Shown here: positions 40,580 through 48,182 of the stretch, in pieces | How positions within the stretch are numbered: position 1 is the stretch's first letter | Layout: the number at the start of each line of letters is the position of its first letter | Source of the DNA: a virus | Length of the DNA: 48,660 nucleotides | Direction: 5' to 3' (one strand) | IMG/VR virus record: IMGVR_UViG_3300031539_000055 | Location: 1-48,660 of that record | Notes under the pieces: model-generated | What the model saw: only the letters and a program-made list of their open reading frames with translations | The model's database searches: none | Told to the model about the DNA's origin: nothing | Translations under genes and position numbers: made by a program

Positions 40580-43069
40580 TCAGATCCTCACGTGCGAGAA
40601 CCGGATCGTTGGCGCTGCGGGGCGGAGTACTCGGAACTCCTCCCAACAAAGATAATCGTTTGCATCCAGAATATGATCTAGTCCGCTCGCCTTGTCACGG
40701 ATGCTCGTGCCCTCCTTATACGTCAGCCCACCAAGCGCTCGGATCAGCGCCTTGGCCCGGGGATGGATGCGGATGCGCCGGCGTGTGCCCTGGCAGAGCA
40801 TCGCCTGCGTGTTGTTCACTCGGTCCACGACCAGTGGCGCCGCTTTAGGCGCTCGTACGTCAAAGCCCGCGCGCTGTAGGATGGTGAAGTCCGTCATCCC
40901 TACCGGGGAGCTACTGTGCCGGGCCCGCCCGCTCGGGTCAGGGCAGATCACGATCTTCCGGCCCGGGTAGCGCCGCCTCAGCTCGCCGGCTACCTCCTCC
41001 GTGTTCGATGTCTGGATCTCCAGCGCATCCAGGATGTGCAGCTCGTCGGCCACCTTCACCCCGATCACGCTGGCCATCGGGTTCACGTTGAAATCCTGCC
41101 CGACGAAGATCTCGGCGCCCGTGTCCACCACGCTCGCATCCACGTTACCGGCGGGGAACGGTGCCTTGCTGAAGCTGCTGTAGACCAGCCCCTCCACATC
41201 GTCCAGTAGCTCACCGTGGATCTCCTGCCGGCCCAGGCGCGTCCCCTCGTAGGCCGCCAGCGTCTGCGTGAACCACTCCGGCGCCAGGTTGGCCCGGTTC
41301 TCGTAGCTGCTGCCCGTCACCACTACGGTGGTCGGCTGCTCCTCGATCTCCGAAAGGATCGGCACGGGCCGGGGCGTCGTGCTGATGAATATACGCGGGC
41401 GATCAGCCGAGACCTCGCGCATCCCGAACTGGAGATTTTCCCAGACCTCCCGACAATTTTTGTACTTGGCATACTCATCCAGCCATGCCGTATCGCCTGA
41501 GAACCCACGCAGTCCGTCCGGCTCTTCCGAGCTGAAGACCGTCGCCCACGAGCCGTTCGGCCAGGTGATGCGCCGCTTCGAGGGCTCATACTTCGGCCAG
41601 GGACCGTTCGGGGCGTCCAGGCACCAGAGCGGCGGGTTGCGTAGCACGCCCGCAGGCCCCTCGATCATGTAGTCTCGGGCGTCGGCCGGGGTCTTCGCCA
41701 CAAAGGCCATCCACCGCCCTGGCTCCTGCTCTGCCCGCTCGTGTACCCAACCGGCCCCGGTCGCCGTATTGTGCGTCGGGACCATACCCAGACCAGCCAG
41801 ATAGAGGTGCGAGCGCGAATCCACGGCAAGGCACCGCACTGGCTCGCTAGGGACTGGATCCACCGCCACGATGTACCGATGCGTCGTCCTGTTCCGCTGC
41901 GCCGTCTCACACCGCACGCGCTCGGCCTTCCGCCGGAGTCGAAACACCTGAGTCCTTGGCGTCCATTTCACGCGCCACTTCGGCCCCACTATTCTACCAT
42001 AGATTGTGGCCACACCTTCCGCCTTCACCGGCTTGTGCCCGAGCGATACAGCCAACTCCACTACTGCATCCGCGAGCACTTCCTTCGTGGATGTAAACTC
42101 GACATTTCCCCCAGGGGCGATGAACCCGTCCGTATCCAGGAGGCCCGCCAACAGAGCCGCGCGCTGTTCGATCGAACCCCTGAGGTAGGCAGCAGGTACA
42201 TGCTTATTCTTGAGGACGCCAAGGGTACGTAGAGCGCTGTGAAGGGACCCATTCGCCATCATCGCCCCTGTCACCGCATCCCGCTTGGCTGGCTTTCCAC
42301 CCAACGGATAGGTCGCGCAGAACGCACCCGGTTTACGGCACGGCTTCCCACTTAAAGCCACTCCGGAGGCAGCCAACATGCCAAGAAGTTCATTGGCGTC
42401 CGTATCACCTACCGTGACCGCCCCTTTTGCGCTAGACCCGTCCCCGAGCCAGACGCCCAATACGTAGGGGTCCACTGGCAGCGGCGCGACGGGAAGATCG
42501 AGTGGCGCCGCTAGAGGGATACTGTGATTCCGCTCCCGGGCATTCGCCATCAGGGTGGAGCGGATCTCCTCCGTCGTACGAGTGCCCGGAGCAGAACGCG
42601 GGTGTACGGCGCGGCCCATGGCCTTCCTATACCGCTTGTCCCATGTCAGCCAACGGTGGTCGGCGTCTGCCACGACCTCCGAGCCGTCGTCAAACCGCAC
42701 CACATAGCAGGGGCGCCCGACCTGGACCTCCGTGGCGAACGTCACCCGGCATGGACGCCCGCCCTCGTCGAATAGTCGGTCGCCTACCCGAACCTCGCCC
42801 ATCGTGGTCCAGCCATCAGGGGTAGGCAGCGGGGTGTCAAGCGCTAGGGCTTTCCCGAATCCGCGACCCGTCCTCAAAACCCAAGTCAGCCAGTCGCCCG
42901 GAGGCGGTAGCTGCTTGGGCCGGGCCCAGAAGTGCCAGTCGTGCTCAACGACCCGAAGCTCTGTCCCCGTTAGTGTGCCCAGGAACGCTCGCCATTCCGA
43001 CTCCGGTAGGCTGGCCAGCAATTCGGCTTGCGATCCCGGAAATACGGTTGGTGATGCGGTTGCGGACAA
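40580..43069 (-). CDS. terL: Terminase large subunit interrupted by an intein
   Basis: An 829-residue precursor. The extein has the ATPase P-loop TGRGFGK (residues about 67-73) continuing as TATGAGW after the intein, a Walker B segment GDTAWLDEYAKYK, motif III ISTTPRP, and C-terminal nuclease residues FVGQDFNV (Asp), ICPDPSG and LDHILDANDYL. It drives DNA packaging and cuts the concatemer. Splicing of residues 74-434 restores GRGFGKT. The start is a TTG at 43069, 6 nt after GAGGAGG; a second TTG at 43075 abuts the same site, and no ATG is available before the intein. It overlaps the small subunit gene by 125 nt. Confidence 0.92.
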   Translation of the reverse strand: MSATASPTVFPGSQAELLASLPESEWRAFLGTLTGTELRVVEHDWHFWARPKQLPPPGDWLTWVLRTGRGFGKALALDTPLPTPDGWTTMGEVRVGDRLFDEGGRPCRVTFATEVQVGRPCYVVRFDDGSEVVADADHRWLTWDKRYRKAMGRAVHPRSAPGTRTTEEIRSTLMANARERNHSIPLAAPLDLPVAPLPVDPYVLGVWLGDGSSAKGAVTVGDTDANELLGMLAASGVALSGKPCRKPGAFCATYPLGGKPAKRDAVTGAMMANGSLHSALRTLGVLKNKHVPAAYLRGSIEQRAALLAGLLDTDGFIAPGGNVEFTSTKEVLADAVVELAVSLGHKPVKAEGVATIYGRIVGPKWRVKWTPRTQVFRLRRKAERVRCETAQRNRTTHRYIVAVDPVPSEPVRCLAVDSRSHLYLAGLGMVPTHNTATGAGWVHERAEQEPGRWMAFVAKTPADARDYMIEGPAGVLRNPPLWCLDAPNGPWPKYEPSKRRITWPNGSWATVFSSEEPDGLRGFSGDTAWLDEYAKYKNCREVWENLQFGMREVSADRPRIFISTTPRPVPILSEIEEQPTTVVVTGSSYENRANLAPEWFTQTLAAYEGTRLGRQEIHGELLDDVEGLVYSSFSKAPFPAGNVDASVVDTGAEIFVGQDFNVNPMASVIGVKVADELHILDALEIQTSNTEEVAGELRRRYPGRKIVICPDPSGRARHSSSPVGMTDFTILQRAGFDVRAPKAAPLVVDRVNNTQAMLCQGTRRRIRIHPRAKALIRALGGLTYKEGTSIRDKASGLDHILDANDYLCWEEFRVLRPAAPTIRFSHVRI
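41768..42850 (-). mobile_element. Class 3-like intein with LAGLIDADG endonuclease in the TerL P-loop
   Basis: A 361-residue intein. Residue 1 is Ala (ALALDTPLPTPDGW) instead of Cys/Ser. The C-terminal junction is VPTHN followed by Thr+1. Block B has DHRW (Trp140) and block F has VRCLAVDSRSHLYLAG (Cys413); with Thr432 in PTHN these match the Trp-Cys-Thr set of class 3 inteins, in which the block F Cys starts splicing. A two-motif LAGLIDADG nuclease is present: LGVWLGDGS (about 204-212) and LLAGLLDTDGF (about 306-316). The insertion is between Lys and Thr of the ATPase P-loop, so splicing is required for packaging. Confidence 0.88.
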
Positions 43070-43448
43070 CGACAACCTCCTCTACCTGGATGGGGCCACC
43101 GTCTGCACCTGTGATCTCATGTACGCTCGTCTCGCGCCAGCCGGCCTGCGTCTTCAGATAGAAGCACATCGCCCCAAGGTTGCCACTGCGCGCCGCCTGG
43201 AGTAGCGAGCCGGCTATGGTAGTGATCGCCTTTGCGCGTCCCTCTTTATACGCTAAGGAGATTCGTGGGTCCCTTCCCATAGCTGCGTGAAATGTCGGCA
43301 CGGTGATGCCGAAGTAATCCGCCACCTGGGTCTGGTTCAGTACAGCCGCCAACGTGGCGATCTCCTGGATCTGCTTATCCGTGGGCGCCCAGGGCTTCGG
43401 ACCCCGCTTTGCCCCGTTCCCCTTCTTGCCGTTTGACCCGTTAGCCAT
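42945..43448 (-). CDS. terS: Terminase small subunit
   Basis: A 167-residue protein. A basic start (GKKGNGAKRGPKPWAP) is followed by a helix-turn-helix (DKQIQEIATLAAVLNQTQVADYFGITVPTFHAAMGRDP), a helix block (YKEGRAKAITTIAGSLLQAARSGNLGAMCFYLKTQAGWRET) and a C-terminal tail. This matches terminase small subunits that recognise the packaging site. It overlaps the upstream ParB-methyltransferase gene by 8 nt and the large subunit downstream. Confidence 0.85.
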   Translation of the reverse strand: MANGSNGKKGNGAKRGPKPWAPTDKQIQEIATLAAVLNQTQVADYFGITVPTFHAAMGRDPRISLAYKEGRAKAITTIAGSLLQAARSGNLGAMCFYLKTQAGWRETSVHEITGADGGPIQVEEVVVVRNRITNRISGIASRIAGQPTGVGMASVPGHTNGDRASGR

Positions 43449-44676
43449 GCTTCACCTTCCTCGGCTCCAGCCCCATTGCCGCCATCCGCTCAAGAATAAC
43501 GGCGCAATAGCCCTCGCTTATCTCAATGCCGTAGCAGACGCGGCGCTCGTTCTCGGTTGCGACCATCGTGGTGCCCGAGCCGAGGAATGGATCAAACACG
43601 ACTGCGCCGACCGAGGCGATTCGGCGGGTAATATCGGCCACTACAGAGAGCGGCTTGACGGAACCGTGCCACCCTGCATCTGCCCCCAGCTCACCAGATA
43701 CTTCCGGGAGGTAGTAGCAGTCATGAACGTAGGGGTGCGCGTCCTGCCACGCGCCGTTGCCAACCTCAGATACCAGGATGGATTCTGAAGTCAGAATCCA
43801 TCCTCGCCACGGGAACGTGCATTGCGCTGCCTTGTAGAGCCACAACATCCGGTGGAACTGATGCCCCGCCGCCCTTATCGCATCTAGCCAGACGGGGAAC
43901 GTCCGCGTGCCCTGAAAGGCCACGACAATGGCGTTTTCCACTGGCAGGTTTGCAACGGCACCGCGCACTGTCCCATCCAGCAACTCAGGGGCGTCGTTTA
44001 TGACTCCGGGCTGGCTGATTCCGTAGGGCGGATCGGTAAGCACGGCTTCCGCACTCTCGCCCCCCATCAGCCGCCCCACGTCCCCCGCGCTCGTCGAGTC
44101 CCCGCACATGACCCGATGTGACTTGCCCGGCACCGCCTTGCTCGGGATCTCCCACACCTGGCCGCGCTCGGTGCCCCACTTCTTCTGAAGCTCGGCGGCA
44201 CGATCTACCTGTGCGCCGGGGTCCTCGGGCTTGTCCATCTCGCGGCCGAGGTCGGCAAGCAGCTCATCCAGCGCGTCCGCGTCATAGCCCGTGCCTTCAA
44301 GCGAGCCCGCATCGGCCAGGATCTCTTGCAGCAACGCCACCAGTTGCTCGGGATCGTCTATGCCGAGCCGGGTGGTGCGGTTGTCAGCCAGGAGGATGCG
44401 GAGCGCCGTCGCGTCGTCCACGTCCACCCAAGCCACCGGCACGTCCTTGGCGCCCATCTGCTGCGCTACCATGAGGCGATGATTTCCCACCAGCACGCGT
44501 CCGGTAGACCGCTGTGCCACGATGGTCCCGTAGAAGCCGTTGACCGCTACGCTCTCATGGATCGCCCCGAGGTCGCCCTGGTTCACGTTGCGCGGGTGGA
44601 GCGTCAGGTCCGCGACCGGCACAAGTTCCACGGCCTCATTGAGTACCCGCATTCCGTTCGCCTTGGGCTTCGCCAT
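43441..44676 (-). CDS. ParB-domain - DNA methyltransferase fusion (adenine/N4-cytosine type)
   Basis: A 411-residue protein. The ParB/Srx-like N-domain (LTLHPRNVNQGDLGAIHESV...GRVLVGNHRLMVAQQMG, residues about 20-75) precedes the methyltransferase. Motif IV is TDPPYGI (DPPY 215-218) and motif I FDPFLGSGTT lies near the C-terminus (about 361-370), an order typical of beta-class N6-adenine or N4-cytosine methyltransferases. It probably protects phage DNA from host restriction. No restriction endonuclease gene is adjacent. Start at 44676 has no strong ribosome site. Confidence 0.88.
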   Translation of the reverse strand: MAKPKANGMRVLNEAVELVPVADLTLHPRNVNQGDLGAIHESVAVNGFYGTIVAQRSTGRVLVGNHRLMVAQQMGAKDVPVAWVDVDDATALRILLADNRTTRLGIDDPEQLVALLQEILADAGSLEGTGYDADALDELLADLGREMDKPEDPGAQVDRAAELQKKWGTERGQVWEIPSKAVPGKSHRVMCGDSTSAGDVGRLMGGESAEAVLTDPPYGISQPGVINDAPELLDGTVRGAVANLPVENAIVVAFQGTRTFPVWLDAIRAAGHQFHRMLWLYKAAQCTFPWRGWILTSESILVSEVGNGAWQDAHPYVHDCYYLPEVSGELGADAGWHGSVKPLSVVADITRRIASVGAVVFDPFLGSGTTMVATENERRVCYGIEISEGYCAVILERMAAMGLEPRKVKHG

Positions 44677-44688
44677 GATGAAGTCAAG

Positions 44689-46413
44689 CTAACCCGTTTG
44701 GGCTGCTGGCGTTAGGGTCATGTCGGATAGTTCAGCTTCAGCGACCATGATTCTGTAGGCGATCCAGTTCACGACCGATACCGTAACTGCATTCCCACAG
44801 AACCTGTACCTCGGCCCGTCAGCCATGTCGCAGCGGGTGCCGTCCTCGCGGGTGCCGTAGGCGGTCCAGCCTGGCGGAAAACTTTGGAGTGCCTCGCACT
44901 CGCCGGGGGTCAATCGGCGAGGGATGGCCCCCTCCATGACCTTCGGCTGGTGGTGTCCTCCGTGGGTGTTGCTCGAATGCGCCAGCGTCGGCACGGCTGC
45001 ACCAGGGGGCACGATTTGATCCTGTTGGGCGCCCCCCTGAAACGCCACCACACACGGCGGTTGTCCCATCTCGAAGCCCGTGCCCAACTTGAGGGTGGGC
45101 GATAGATCATCCATAACCAGCGGGGAGGAGTCCTGTGTCACCACAATCGGCGTCCCCCGTCCCGTCCCGTCCTCGCTGGCGTCGAAGCCTTCGGCACGGA
45201 GGGTGTGGGCGAGGACCGCACCGCAGCCCATACCGGCCCGCCCCCCGCTCGGCGTAAGGATGGCGTTGGCTAGACCGTCGGTGCCTAGTTCCGCCTGCGG
45301 TGTCCCGTCGCGCCCACGGATCGCTAGGCTCTGGGCGACTAGCTGGTTCGTGCCGTTGTCGTCGCTCACGGCAAGGGGGCCTAGTCCCTCTCGGTAGAAG
45401 CCGTCGCCCGTTGCTTGAGCGCCGACGCCAGCGCCTCCGGCAGTTCCTTCCTCCGCTTCTCGGCTCGGCGCAGGATGCCCATACAAGCCTTCGGAGAGAG
45501 CAAGTATTTCGGCGGCACGTTCGCCTCTAAAATCTGCGACAATGAACACGCGGCGCCGTCTCTGGGCCACGCCGAAGAATTGGCTGTCCAGGACTCGCCA
45601 CGCGATGTCCAACGCCCCGACGTTTGCCAGTTCAGCGAGAACGACAGCAAAATCGTTTCCGCCGTTTGACGAGAGCAGTCCCGGGACGTTCTCGAAAAGA
45701 GCGAAGGTTGGACCGACTCCGGCATCTTGAAGCTCCTTGATGATCCGCATGGCCTCAAAGAACAGCGACGACCGCTTGCCCTCAATCAGTCCAGCCCGAC
45801 GACCGGCCACCGACAGGTCTTGGCAGGGCCAGCCGCCGCAGATCACATCGACCGGCTCGACAAGTAGCGTTGCGCCGCATCCACAAAGGCGGCGTCCTCG
45901 ATGATCGGAAGGTGGATGTTGCACCCGTGGCAGAGCAGCCCCCTCACCTCCCCCGTCACGTGGCAGTGATCCACCACCCACCGCCTCGGCACCTTCCCGC
46001 AGATCGCACAGACCCCGCTTTGCCGTTCCTTCATCTCGGCAACCTGCTGCGGAGTCAGCCCGTACCTCCCGGCCAACTGCCACTTGTGGCGCTGTTCCGG
46101 CGTCCCGGCCTTCCTCGTCCCCGCAACCCGGTTCGCGTGGTCGTATGCCAACTGGCACTTCTTGCACCACGCTTGGAGCCCGTCCCCCATGTCCGACTTC
46201 CGGTAGAACTCGCTTCGCGGTTTTGTCTCCGCACACCTCGCACACCGCTTTGACATCATGCACGTCCTCCCAGTGGGGAACATCCGGCCAATGCCTCCTC
46301 AGCACCGCCCGGCATTGCGGGTCCAACTCCACGCTCCACGCTGGCGTTAGCCCGGCACGTTCTAGGGCTAGGTCGAAGCCACCAACGCCGGCGAACAGGG
46401 AGCCGAACCGCAT
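44689..46413 (-). CDS. C5-cytosine DNA methyltransferase (Dcm-like) with a large insertion
   Basis: A 574-residue protein starting MRFGSLFAGVGGFDLALERA (motif I). Motif IV CGGWPCQDLS places the catalytic Cys at 197, motif VI is FENVPGLL, motif VIII AQRRRRVFIVA, and the C-terminus has RRLTPGECEALQSFPPGW and FCGNAVT. In typical relatives the catalytic Cys lies near residue 75-80. Here about 120-130 extra residues (about 54-186), rich in Gly/Arg/Glu, separate motif I and IV. That segment is the overlapping frame of an endonuclease VII-like gene. The long region 345-480 may be target recognition. The start at 46413 lies 1 nt after the stop of the preceding gene. Activity with the insertion is uncertain. 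Confidence 0.88.
   Translation of the reverse strand: MRFGSLFAGVGGFDLALERAGLTPAWSVELDPQCRAVLRRHWPDVPHWEDVHDVKAVCEVCGDKTAKRVLPEVGHGGRAPSVVQEVPVGIRPREPGCGDEEGRDAGTAPQVAVGREVRADSAAGCRDEGTAKRGLCDLREGAEAVGGGSLPRDGGGEGAALPRVQHPPSDHRGRRLCGCGATLLVEPVDVICGGWPCQDLSVAGRRAGLIEGKRSSLFFEAMRIIKELQDAGVGPTFALFENVPGLLSSNGGNDFAVVLAELANVGALDIAWRVLDSQFFGVAQRRRRVFIVADFRGERAAEILALSEGLYGHPAPSREAEEGTAGGAGVGAQATGDGFYREGLGPLAVSDDNGTNQLVAQSLAIRGRDGTPQAELGTDGLANAILTPSGGRAGMGCGAVLAHTLRAEGFDASEDGTGRGTPIVVTQDSSPLVMDDLSPTLKLGTGFEMGQPPCVVAFQGGAQQDQIVPPGAAVPTLAHSSNTHGGHHQPKVMEGAIPRRLTPGECEALQSFPPGWTAYGTREDGTRCDMADGPRYRFCGNAVTVSVVNWIAYRIMVAEAELSDMTLTPAAQTG
45843..46259 (-). CDS. Endonuclease VII-type HNH nuclease nested in the methyltransferase gene
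   Basis: A 138-residue protein starting MMSKRCARCAETKPRSEFYR, in the +1 frame relative to the methyltransferase. CARC and CKKC form a zinc site. The core CAICGKVPRRWVVDHCHVTGEVRGLLCHGCNIHLPIIED is the recombination endonuclease VII pattern (DHCH, RGLLC..CN). GGAGG before the ATG gives it its own ribosome site. The stop TGA lies within the methyltransferase VDVICGG region. This is a homing-type insertion that leaves the outer frame open. Confidence 0.88.
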   Translation of the reverse strand: MMSKRCARCAETKPRSEFYRKSDMGDGLQAWCKKCQLAYDHANRVAGTRKAGTPEQRHKWQLAGRYGLTPQQVAEMKERQSGVCAICGKVPRRWVVDHCHVTGEVRGLLCHGCNIHLPIIEDAAFVDAAQRYLSSRSM

Positions 46414-46414
46414 C

Positions 46415-46660
46415 TCAGTCCTTGATCTCGCCCGTGCTCTTGTCCAGCCCGGTGAACATGTCTTCCGGCTCGTCACCGATCGCCACCTTGCAGCGATCCA
46501 GCGTCTCGATCGCTGTGTCGGCCGTGAAGGTCGAGAGACCAAGGTTCTCCATCTTGCTGCGCACCTTCTCCAGGTCCTCGCGGCGGCCGGCGATGGCGCG
46601 GCGCACCTCCTGCAATTCCTCCAGGTCGAAGCGAACGTTCACGCCAGTGCTTTCCGTCAT
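46415..46660 (-). CDS. 81-residue coiled-coil-like protein
   Basis: MTESTGVNVRFDLEELQEVRRAIAGRREDLEKVRSKMEN... is charged and helical in the first half; GEEP-like acidic residues follow (CKVAIGDEPEDMFTGL). It ends 1 nt before the methyltransferase start and may be co-translated with it. Function unknown. Confidence 0.65.
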   Translation of the reverse strand: MTESTGVNVRFDLEELQEVRRAIAGRREDLEKVRSKMENLGLSTFTADTAIETLDRCKVAIGDEPEDMFTGLDKSTGEIKD

Positions 46661-46693
46661 GGGAGGCGAACTCCTCGTGGGTAATGGGGTTGT

Positions 46694-47119
46694 TCAGTCA
46701 TAGAGGCCCGCCGCTATCGCCCGGACCATGAACTGCCGACACAACTCGCTGTGGGCGTAGGCGAAGCGTTCCTCGTCTTGGTTCACTGAGTCGTCGTCTT
46801 CCAGCCTCTGCCAATTGAAATGCGTCCGTCGTCCCCAAGCTACAGCAGCATGCAGCATCTCGTGCGTCACGATGCCCATGACCAGGGCCGCCCGATACAT
46901 GTTCACCTCAGCGATGCAAGGGTCACGGCGCATCCTTCGATCACAGTTCACCTTCCAACTACTGCGCTCCTGGCAGTAGCCTTGCCGCTTGTCCCACGTC
47001 CCGCCGCCGAAGCGCGCGTCGGTGGTGCGCCAGTATTCCCGCATCGCCTTCTTCGTGCGGTGGACGTTCACCCTCACGTAGAGCGTGCGGCCCGGTTCCG
47101 GGTAGAGACGAAACGTCAC
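46694..47119 (-). CDS. Predicted HExxH metalloprotein (zincin-like)
   Basis: A 141-residue protein with GTG start overlapping the upstream stop (GTGA). A beta-rich first half (VTFRLYPEPGRTLYVRVNVH, with GTG read as Met) leads to a helix with HEMLH (His86, Glu87, His90) in MGIVTHEMLHAAVAWG. EERFAYAHSELC about 30 residues later offers Glu116 or Glu117 as a third ligand. This layout fits small SprT/minigluzincin-like metallopeptidases found in phages. A longer frame upstream overlaps the preceding gene and was rejected. Substrate unknown. Confidence 0.7.
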   Translation of the reverse strand: MTFRLYPEPGRTLYVRVNVHRTKKAMREYWRTTDARFGGGTWDKRQGYCQERSSWKVNCDRRMRRDPCIAEVNMYRAALVMGIVTHEMLHAAVAWGRRTHFNWQRLEDDDSVNQDEERFAYAHSELCRQFMVRAIAAGLYD

Positions 47120-47298
47120 CACGTTGCGGGCTCGTGCTCCACGACCGCCGTAAACGAGCGCAGCGGCCCCTTGCCTTTGGAGCGTTTGCACTTCTCACAG
47201 CGGAGCAGCCAGTAGCGGAGCGGCTTCTCTGTGGGCGGGTGGCGGTGCGTGTAGGTGTGACCGCAGGAGCCGACGTAGCGGGTGGCGATGAGGGTCAT
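47116..47298 (-). CDS. 60-residue Cys/His-rich protein
   Basis: MTLIATRYVGSCGHTYTHRH... contains CGHTYTH and CEKCK, a likely zinc-binding mini-domain. It overlaps both neighbours by ATGA and GTGA. May bind nucleic acid; function unknown. Confidence 0.6.
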   Translation of the reverse strand: MTLIATRYVGSCGHTYTHRHPPTEKPLRYWLLRCEKCKRSKGKGPLRSFTAVVEHEPATW

Positions 47299-47534
47299 GG
47301 AGCCGGCACTCCTCGTTGGTCACTCCCACACGTCGGGCAGGGATACGACTTCCCACCCTCAACCGCCCGGTGCGCGGACATGGGCACCCCAGCCGCACCG
47401 GGGCGCAGGACACCGAACCCGAAGCAGTCCGGACAGTTGTCGTAGTGCCGGACGTCGCAGGTTGTGCAGACGCGCAGGGGTTGGCCGTCATGGCCCATGC
47501 CCGGGGCATTGGCGCGTGCGGTCTCGATGTTCAT
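47295..47534 (-). CDS. Small double zinc-knuckle protein
   Basis: A 79-residue protein starting MNIETARANAPGMGHDGQPL. CTTCDVRHYDNCPDC and CPTCGS form DnaJ-like Cys pairs, with GFGVLRPGAAGVPMSA between. The leader GGAGGATCCGATG is shared with the neighbouring small genes. Function unknown. Confidence 0.65.
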   Translation of the reverse strand: MNIETARANAPGMGHDGQPLRVCTTCDVRHYDNCPDCFGFGVLRPGAAGVPMSAHRAVEGGKSYPCPTCGSDQRGVPAP

Positions 47535-47576
47535 CGGATCCTCCTGGGCATGAGCATACGGCGTGTCGACCCCCTC

Positions 47577-47879
47577 TCAGTCATATCGACTCACCCGCGC
47601 GGCCAGTTTATGTGCCTCTCGGATGCGGTCAGCGGTGGGCCACCGCCACCGCCACACATTTAGGAGAAAACGGCGGTCGGGGTGTCGCTCCAGGGCCCCC
47701 AACCGGAATGCTAGGCGATGGAATGCCCGGCGTATGCCCATCACGTTGTGCGCAATCCAACCACCGGGCTCCCATGGGGCGACGGAGAGAAAGAAGTACT
47801 CGACAAAGAACGGACCAGGGATTGAGGGCGGGCGCCGGATATAGGAACGTAACTCCGCGCACTTACGATTCTCGATCAT
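47577..47879 (-). CDS. 100-residue hypothetical protein
   Basis: Starts MIENRKCAELRSYIRRPPSI after the leader GGAGGATCCGATG. Rich in aromatic and basic residues (FFVEYFFLSVAPWEPGGW, HPDRRFLLNVWRWRWP). The stop codon of the 56-residue gene overlaps its start by ATGA. No family recognised; the Trp/Arg content suggests nucleic-acid or membrane contact. Confidence 0.6.
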   Translation of the reverse strand: MIENRKCAELRSYIRRPPSIPGPFFVEYFFLSVAPWEPGGWIAHNVMGIRRAFHRLAFRLGALERHPDRRFLLNVWRWRWPTADRIREAHKLAARVSRYD

Positions 47880-48046
47880 CGGATCCTCCGGCATCGCTCG
47901 TGGAACACCAGGGGCGGCTCCCGTATCATCGAGGCTGAATCGTACCAGAACTCCTCGCCCACGAGGATCGGCTTGCCGCAGACCTTGCAACTGTTGTCAT
48001 CGCCGTGGTACTTGTCGAGTGCCTTCGTCCAGACGGGGATGCTCAT
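47876..48046 (-). CDS. 56-residue zinc-ribbon-like protein
   Basis: Starts MSIPVWTKALDKYHGDDNSC after GGAGGATTCG. CKVCGKPILVGEEFWYD and a final FHERCRR match a common small phage protein with one CxxC pair plus His/Cys. It overlaps the next gene by ATGA. Function unknown. Confidence 0.65.
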   Translation of the reverse strand: MSIPVWTKALDKYHGDDNSCKVCGKPILVGEEFWYDSASMIREPPLVFHERCRRIR

Positions 48047-48062
48047 CGAATCCTCCGAGGAG

Positions 48063-48182
48063 TTACCTCTCCAGCCATTTCCTGTACTCATCGTTGGCCT
48101 TGGCCTTTTCGTATACTAAAACCCCCATGCACACGAGGGCGACGACAAACAGCGCCAGCGCTACCCAATCACCGAGCGTCAT
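48063..48182 (-). CDS. 39-residue single-TM protein
   Basis: ATG at 48182 after GGAGGATCAG. MTLGDWVALALFVVALVCMG is one hydrophobic segment, then a charged end (EKAKANDEYRKWLER). Overlaps the upstream gene stop by ATGA. Possibly an envelope-modifying peptide; unknown. Confidence 0.6.
   Translation of the reverse strand: MTLGDWVALALFVVALVCMGVLVYEKAKANDEYRKWLER

Noticed and set aside
45843-46259. Intein or in-frame domain insertion in the methyltransferase
   Set aside because: The nuclease is encoded in a different frame, and the methyltransferase frame shows no intein splice motifs at the edges.
47120-47191. ATG start 24 codons upstream for the HExxH protein
   Set aside because: It overlaps the Cys/His-rich gene deeply without a ribosome site; the GTG at 47119 shares a GTGA junction as neighbours do.
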